The notes beneath the pieces were generated by a model that was given only the letters and a program-made list of their open reading frames with translations, was not told the origin of the DNA and did no database searches. Position numbers and translations under genes: made by a program. Source: Sulfurovum sp. (GTDB lineage Bacteria > Campylobacterota > Campylobacteria > Campylobacterales > Sulfurovaceae). From it: a stretch of 36,433 bases of DNA. The stretch is taken from positions 1 to 36,433 of the forward strand of contig JADGDL010000021.1 of NCBI GenBank assembly GCA_016744875.1, given 5' to 3'. How positions within the stretch are numbered: the stretch's first letter is position 1; the number at the start of each line of letters is the position of its first letter. This document shows, piece after piece, positions 32,062 to 36,433 of this stretch.

Positions 32062-32502
32062 ATGAAAGATCTTTTAGGTGAGGTTGGGGTACTATTCTCG
32101 TACCCCAAGAACTTGATCTTATTAGCAGTTAGATGGATACTGGCATATGGTTTTGCTATGCCTGCACTGCTTAAACTCAATGATATGTCTGAGACTGCGA
32201 AATGGTTTGACACCATGTCTATCCCTTTTCCAATTTTGACTGCATATTTAGTATCTGGTATAGAGGCATTAGGTATTGTATTATTGATATTAGGATTATT
32301 TACACGTTATATTACTGTACTACTCTCTTTTATCATGCTTGGCGCCATGTTTTATGTGCATGGTTCCCATGGTTTTTCTGTGGCTGATAATGGTGTGGAG
32401 ATTCCTCTTTACTATCTACTATTTCTTATGAATCTTGCAAGTTTTGGTGCAGGTAAATACAGCTTGGATAGAGCTATTTTCAAGGATGGCAGTAATGAAT
32501 AA
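32062..32502 (+). CDS. DoxX-family membrane protein
   Basis: 146 residues with four membrane segments. The family pattern is visible: LAVRWILAYGFAMPALLKL, then PILTAYLVSGIEALGIVLLILGLFTRY, FIMLGAMFYVHGSHGF, IPLYYLLFLMNLASFGAGKYSLD. DoxX proteins are thought to be quinone-linked or redox-associated membrane components in several bacteria, but the function is generally unknown. It overlaps the next gene by 8 nt, so the two are probably translated together and may work together. GGGAGG (32050-32055) lies 6 nt before the ATG. Confidence 0.86.
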   Translation: MKDLLGEVGVLFSYPKNLILLAVRWILAYGFAMPALLKLNDMSETAKWFDTMSIPFPILTAYLVSGIEALGIVLLILGLFTRYITVLLSFIMLGAMFYVHGSHGFSVADNGVEIPLYYLLFLMNLASFGAGKYSLDRAIFKDGSNE

Positions 32503-34183
32503 AGAAAACCTTATAGCTAATTTCCCTCTCTTAGCTTCAGATTGGTCAGTCTTACTTAAACTTCTTTTTGTTGTTATACTTATTGTGCTGATAAATGTTG
32601 CAATTTATGATAGGTTTGTACAAAGAAAAAATCAACTGCTCATTAATTACCCTCTTATAGGACGTATGCGTTACCTCTTTTATATGTTGCGTGGACCAAT
32701 GCGTCAGTATTTTGGTGATGAAACCTATTATGATTCCTTTGAAAAACTTCTATGGATAAACAGAGTAGCAAAAGATGACAACCCTTATCTCTCATTTTCA
32801 CCTACTAAACCGTATGCCAACCAACATACACTTTTTAAACACGCAAATTTTGTGAAAGAGGTATCGGAAGTTGATGAAGTTTTTTCTGTGACTTTTGGAC
32901 CAAACAGAAAAATACCTTACATCTCTAAAAGTGTTGTCGGACGTTCCGCTATGAGTGATGGTGCCATATCACCTGAAGGTACAAGGGCATTTTCTATAGG
33001 TGCATTTAAGGGCAATTTCCCCATAAACACAGGTGAGGGTGGGCTTACTTCCAACTTTTTGGCAACGCTAAATGTAGCAGACTGTGATTCTTATGAATAC
33101 CTTGAGATCAAAAAGGGCACACTATTTGCTAAAACCATTTATAGAGTAACACGTTTTCTAACCAACAAAGAGGTATCTCAACGTATATATAGAAAAATGG
33201 TTGTGCGACAAAAAGACAGAGGCTCGTTCATATTTGATAATATAAAACTACTTTATTTCCGTATTGATTGGAACAAAGGGCTGGATCTATTCCCTGATAA
33301 AGTACCTGAAGGTGTACCTGATATTACCTTTCAAATGGGTTCTGGACTATACGGGGTACGTGATACAAAAGGTGATTTTGATGAAACGCGTTACCAAAAG
33401 GTTATGCGTTTTGCCCGAATGACAGAAATAAAACTTGCACAAGGCGCTAAGCAGACCGGAGGAAAACTCTTGGCTACTAAAGTGAGTGATGATATCGCTT
33501 ACTATAGAGGTATACCTGCACATCAAGATCTTATAAGCCCAAATCGTTTTCCTTATGCCAAAGATATGGATACATTTTTTGACTTTATAAGCCATTTGCA
33601 GGAACTATCAGGTAAACCTGTAGGATTTAAAATAGTTATATCTACTAAAGAGGAATTTGAAGATTTTGCAAAAGCATTACAAAAAAGAAAAGAAGCAGGT
33701 AAGAGTATTGCTGACTTTATCACTATAGATGGGGGAGACGGTGGATCTGCCACAGCACCACTTGAGATGATGTCTAAGATAGGGTTACCTATACGTACGG
33801 CTCTTGACATCGCAACCGATGTTTTGGAAAGTCATGGTCTAAGAGATGACATCAAGATCATAGCAGCTGAAAAAGTACTGACACCTGATGACCTTGTTGA
33901 GCTTTTTTGTTATGGTGCAGACTTCATCAACATTGCAAGAGGCTTCATGATCTCTGCAGGATGTATACGTGCCAGAGAGTGTTCCGGTGCAGGGGGACGC
34001 AATTGTCCGGTTGGACTTGCAACGATGGATGAAGGAAAAAGAAGTAAATATCTTGTTCTGGAAAAAGCAAAACATGTAGCCAGTTATCATAATGCTTTAG
34101 TAGAAGGGGTTCGTTCACTTTTAGCAGTGATGGGTAAAAATAATGTTTCAGAACTAAGTAAAAATGACATGATAAAACACTAA
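32495..34183 (+). CDS. Membrane-anchored glutamate synthase-like FMN/[3Fe-4S] protein
   Basis: 562 residues from ATG 32495, chosen because AAGG at 32482-32485 fits it (9 nt) and abuts the ATG at 32486. One membrane segment (about 16-38) precedes a cytoplasmic domain matching the FMN-binding domain of GltB: SDGAISPEGTRAFSIGA, TGEGG, TFQMGSGLYGVRD, ARMTEIKLAQGAKQTGGKLL, TIDGGDGGSATAPLEMM. The Cys set in SAGCIRARECSGAGGRNCPVGLAT resembles the [3Fe-4S] ligands of glutamate synthase. The glutaminase domain is absent, as in YerD-like relatives. It may be an FMN oxidoreductase rather than a true glutamate synthase. Coupling to DoxX suggests membrane redox chemistry. Confidence 0.9.
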   Translation: MNKENLIANFPLLASDWSVLLKLLFVVILIVLINVAIYDRFVQRKNQLLINYPLIGRMRYLFYMLRGPMRQYFGDETYYDSFEKLLWINRVAKDDNPYLSFSPTKPYANQHTLFKHANFVKEVSEVDEVFSVTFGPNRKIPYISKSVVGRSAMSDGAISPEGTRAFSIGAFKGNFPINTGEGGLTSNFLATLNVADCDSYEYLEIKKGTLFAKTIYRVTRFLTNKEVSQRIYRKMVVRQKDRGSFIFDNIKLLYFRIDWNKGLDLFPDKVPEGVPDITFQMGSGLYGVRDTKGDFDETRYQKVMRFARMTEIKLAQGAKQTGGKLLATKVSDDIAYYRGIPAHQDLISPNRFPYAKDMDTFFDFISHLQELSGKPVGFKIVISTKEEFEDFAKALQKRKEAGKSIADFITIDGGDGGSATAPLEMMSKIGLPIRTALDIATDVLESHGLRDDIKIIAAEKVLTPDDLVELFCYGADFINIARGFMISAGCIRARECSGAGGRNCPVGLATMDEGKRSKYLVLEKAKHVASYHNALVEGVRSLLAVMGKNNVSELSKNDMIKH

Positions 34184-34243
34184 ATTTTACTTAACAATAT
34201 GTAGTTAATATATTTAAACCATATATTTGTAAAATTAATAAGA

Positions 34244-34249
34244 TATAAT
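34244..34249 (+). promoter_or_regulatory. -10 box of the pyrophosphatase gene
   Basis: TATAAT 24 nt before the ATG at 34274, predicting a transcription start near 34256. AGGA at 34264-34267 gives the ribosome binding site, 6 nt before the ATG. Confidence 0.5.
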
Positions 34250-34273
34250 ACAAAAAAAATTATAGGAAATTTT

Positions 34274-35191
34274 ATGTCGGCATATATTTTTGGTCATACA
34301 ACACCAGACTCAGACTCTATAGTAGGTGCATTGTCACTTTCATACCTTAAAAACAAAATTGGAGAAGATACTATCCCTGTAAGACAAGGGGAAGTAAATC
34401 CTGAGACAGCATTTATATTAGATAAGTTTGGTTTTGAAGCACCTGCTTTAAAAACAGAATTTGCAGGAGAAGATGTTTATCTTATAGACTTTATGGAACG
34501 TTCACAAAGTCCTAAAGATATAGATCAAGCTACGATACTTGGTATCGTTGATCACCATAAAATGGGTGACTTGAAAACAGATACACCTTTAGAGATGTGG
34601 GTAAGACCTGTAGGATGTTCTAATACTATTGTAAAAGAGATGTTTGACCATCATAATGTTGAGATCCCAAAAGAGTTAGCGGGTATGATGATGTGTGCGA
34701 TCTTGAGTGATACTGTAATCTTTAAATCTCCAACTTGTACAAAAACTGATACTAAAGCAGTAAAAGAATTGGCTGAGATTGCAGGTATTGAAGATGCAAA
34801 AGCGTTAGGTATGGAGATGTTCATCGTCAAATCTGATGTACTTAATGACACAAAAGAAGATCTTGTTCTTAGAGATTTCAAAGATTTTAACATGGGTGGA
34901 AATACCATTGGTGTAGGGCAACTTGAAGTGGTTGATCTTTCTGTATTTGACAACATGAAAGAAGAACTTTTTGCAGCAATGCAAAAAATAAAAGATGAAG
35001 CGAATAGACATACTGTACTATTACTCTTAACAGATATTATGCAAGAAGGATCTCAACTGCTTGTTCTTTCAGATGATAATAGTAAAATGGAGTCAGCTTT
35101 TGAAATAACACTCGATGATAATCAAGTTTGGCTTCCAAAAGTGATGAGTCGTAAAAAGCAGGTCATTCCTTTCTTAGAGAAACAATTTTAA
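34274..35191 (+). CDS. ppaC: Manganese-dependent inorganic pyrophosphatase (family II)
   Basis: 305 residues of the DHH family: metal ligands in IFGHTTPDSDSIVG (His8, Asp12, Asp14), Asp72 in LIDFMERS, DHHKMGD (93-99), and the substrate-binding SRKKQV near the C-terminus. Length and motif order match PpaC. It hydrolyses pyrophosphate in the cytoplasm, pulling biosynthetic reactions forward, and uses Mn or Co rather than the Mg of family I. It has its own promoter and ends before a strong hairpin facing adk. Confidence 0.95.
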   Translation: MSAYIFGHTTPDSDSIVGALSLSYLKNKIGEDTIPVRQGEVNPETAFILDKFGFEAPALKTEFAGEDVYLIDFMERSQSPKDIDQATILGIVDHHKMGDLKTDTPLEMWVRPVGCSNTIVKEMFDHHNVEIPKELAGMMMCAILSDTVIFKSPTCTKTDTKAVKELAEIAGIEDAKALGMEMFIVKSDVLNDTKEDLVLRDFKDFNMGGNTIGVGQLEVVDLSVFDNMKEELFAAMQKIKDEANRHTVLLLLTDIMQEGSQLLVLSDDNSKMESAFEITLDDNQVWLPKVMSRKKQVIPFLEKQF

Positions 35192-35203
35192 TAAAATTTT
35201 ACA

Positions 35204-35239
35204 CCCTTACGCTATGTCATATATGATTAAGTGTAAGGG
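35204..35239. terminator. Hairpin between ppaC and adk, candidate bidirectional terminator
   Basis: CCCTTACGC (35204-35212) pairs with GTGTAAGGG (35231-35239), nine pairs including one G-T. A T-rich stretch (AAAATTTTA) follows on the minus-strand side. It lies between convergent genes, so it can end either transcript. Confidence 0.55.
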
Positions 35240-35300
35240 AAAATATCTACATGAAATTACAGGAAAATATTTTTTATATGTATCTAGTGTATGAAAAAAA

Positions 35301-35864
35301 TTAAATTTTACTTTCTAAGTATGTGTCAATATCAGCAATAACAAGATCTAGAGCTCTCTCCCCATTTATTACTTTTAAGATATGTTTATTGTTATAATGT
35401 GCCTCAATCTCAGACAATGATTCTTTGTATGATATCATTTCGTGTTCAAAGATCTCGTCACTTCTTCCTGAAGCTAACCAACGTTCTTTTGCCAATACAT
35501 CATTTACTTTGATTTCAAGTACAGACAAGATATTAATTTTGTCATTGTTGAAAATGTAATCACAGAAGTACTTCAGTTGTTTCTCTTTTCCTGGAAAACC
35601 ATCAAGCATCACTATTTCAGTAGGGGCATTTTTAACTGCATCTACAATTAATTCAACAACAATTTGTGTTGGTACAAGATCACCTTTTTCTACAAAACTT
35701 TTTGCAATGCTTCCAATACCTGTTCCCTTTTTGATCTCTTCTTTAATGAGATCTCCTGTTGAATAACTGCTGATTTTTCCATCATGTTTTTCTGCAATGA
35801 GTTTGGCATCTGTTGATTTTCCTGATCCAGGTGCTCCAATAAGTAAAATAAGTTTTTTTGGCAT
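35301..35864 (-). CDS. adk: Adenylate kinase
   Basis: 187 residues. The P-loop LLIGAPGSGKSTDAKLIAEKH, the AMP-binding region SSYSTGDLIKEEIKKGTGIG, KGDLVPTQIVVELI and the MLDGFPGKEKQLKYF segment (usually DGFPR) identify a nucleoside monophosphate kinase of the adenylate kinase type in its short form, lacking a large LID domain. It interconverts AMP, ADP and ATP. The Arg of DGFPR replaced by Gly-Lys is a divergence that I believe is common in Campylobacterota. The gene stands alone on the minus strand; ppaC, facing it, removes pyrophosphate, so both belong to nucleotide housekeeping. Confidence 0.88.
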   Translation of the reverse strand: MPKKLILLIGAPGSGKSTDAKLIAEKHDGKISSYSTGDLIKEEIKKGTGIGSIAKSFVEKGDLVPTQIVVELIVDAVKNAPTEIVMLDGFPGKEKQLKYFCDYIFNNDKINILSVLEIKVNDVLAKERWLASGRSDEIFEHEMISYKESLSEIEAHYNNKHILKVINGERALDLVIADIDTYLESKI

Positions 35865-35998
35865 TAATATTCCTTTAGTTATGTATTCAATTATATCGCA
35901 TTAACAAGTAAATTTTTGTTTTGAAATTAAAATAATTTGTATAAATCTAGGTAATACGTGAAATATACACATAAAATGATAATTACTATAAATTACGC

Positions 35999-36004
35999 TA
36001 TACT
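35999..36004 (+). promoter_or_regulatory. -10 box of the DEAD-box helicase gene
   Basis: TATACT predicts transcription from about 36011, giving a leader of about 118 nt before the ATG at 36129. Other AT-rich boxes upstream (for example TATAAA near 35940) are possible alternatives. Confidence 0.4.
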
Positions 36005-36025
36005 TCCACACTATTAAAGCGTACA

Positions 36026-36107
36026 TCGGTCAACGACTTCAATTTTCACAACTAAAAATACTCACTTCAACCTAAGACCGACCTCATATTACTGATTGTA
36101 GGTTCGG
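36026..36107 (+). promoter_or_regulatory. Helicase leader with two mutually exclusive hairpins
   Basis: TCGGTC (36026-36031) can pair with GACCGA (36076-36081). The same GACCGA bases overlap CCGACCT (36078-36084), which can instead pair with AGGTTCGG (36100-36107), seven pairs with one bulged T. Only one can form at a time. The ribosome binding site AAGG (36114-36117) lies just after, so the leader may regulate translation, for example with temperature. Confidence 0.4.
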
Positions 36108-36128
36108 AACAAAAAGGTTAAAATTACA

Positions 36129-36433
36129 ATGAAATTTACTAACTTGGGGTTATCAGAACCTCTTTTAAAAGCGATTAAAGCACAGGGGTATGATACTCCA
36201 ACACCCATACAAGCAAAAGCTATTCCTGTCGTTATAGAAGGAAAAGATGTATTGGCTGCTGCACAAACCGGTACAGGGAAAACTGCAGGATTTACACTTC
36301 CACTACTTGAGAGACTTTCACAAAAACAACCACATATGCATAAAAAACAAATACGTGCGTTAGTACTAACACCTACACGTGAACTTGCAGCACAAGTGGC
36401 TCAGAGTATTACGGACTATGGTAAGTATACGCC
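36129..36433 (+). CDS. DEAD-box RNA helicase (RhlE-like), 3' end cut by window edge
   Basis: The first 101 residues are present and run off the right edge. They show the Q motif (MKFTNLGLSEPLLKAIKAQGYDTPTPIQAKAIP), motif I AAAQTGTGKTAGFTLP and motif Ia LTPTRELAAQV, in the usual spacing. The opening sequence is closest in style to RhlE. The DEAD box and helicase C domain lie outside. Such proteins remodel structured RNA, often in the cold or during ribosome assembly. The leader of about 118 nt with alternative hairpins is in keeping with post-transcriptional control. Confidence 0.93.
   Translation, partial: MKFTNLGLSEPLLKAIKAQGYDTPTPIQAKAIPVVIEGKDVLAAAQTGTGKTAGFTLPLLERLSQKQPHMHKKQIRALVLTPTRELAAQVAQSITDYGKYT

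Noticed and set aside
1..36433. CRISPR arrays, IS elements, prophage or defence islands
   Set aside because: No regularly spaced repeats, transposase, integrase or recognised defence gene was seen on either strand.

Overview
The window looks like a chromosomal segment of a free-living Campylobacterota (Sulfurovum/Sulfurimonas-like) chemolithotroph. This is judged from AT-rich DNA, TATAAT-type -10 boxes mostly without a clear -35, the gene families present, and a cytosolic-type [NiFe] hydrogenase. No rRNA, tRNA, CRISPR array, insertion sequence or integrase is visible. It holds 37 protein genes, with a partial gene at each edge.

Layout. 1-3456: a c-di-GMP block (EAL protein cut by the left edge, coupled degenerate GGDEF protein, HD-GYP protein) with a 3D-domain lipoprotein inserted on the other strand. 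3489-6810: an arsenic island on the minus strand, as two transcription units, arsR-DUF808 and arsC-89-aa Cys protein-arsB. Each unit is preceded by an ATCAA-N6-TTGAT operator lying on the -35 of a matched promoter. 6884-9652: a large exported protein of unknown function. 9711-12175: znuACB zinc importer, divergent from a truncated haemoglobin. 12798-16428: NicO-type metal transporter, leucine-rich-repeat protein kinase and TerB/J-domain protein. 16435-20328: coupled operon of dipeptide epimerase, pxpA, pxpB, pxpC and a pseudouridine synthase. 20367-24463: a two-gene [NiFe] hydrogenase whose small subunit is fused to an FAD/NAD(P) oxidoreductase and a BFD-type [2Fe-2S] domain. 24524-27807: NlpC/P60 protein, monohaem cytochrome c, BaiN/HI0933-type flavoprotein, YafK-type L,D-transpeptidase-fold protein. 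28201-30318: a diguanylate cyclase behind a candidate c-di-GMP-I riboswitch, then a lipase-like lipoprotein; the two have related 5' regions. 30471-36433: unknown 109-aa protein, exported metallo-beta-lactamase-fold protein, DoxX plus membrane-anchored glutamate-synthase-like protein, Mn-type pyrophosphatase, adenylate kinase, and the start of a DEAD-box helicase with a leader that can fold two ways.

How it fits together. Four c-di-GMP proteins, with synthesis, degradation and probably riboswitch sensing, suggest strong second-messenger control. Nickel-type uptake may serve the hydrogenase. The hydrogenase architecture implies direct coupling of H2 to a pyridine nucleotide or another flavin-linked carrier in the cytoplasm through one fused polypeptide. 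This is the strongest candidate here for an undescribed enzyme. The epimerase/5-oxoprolinase operon reads as a glutamate salvage route from murein peptides and pyroglutamate.
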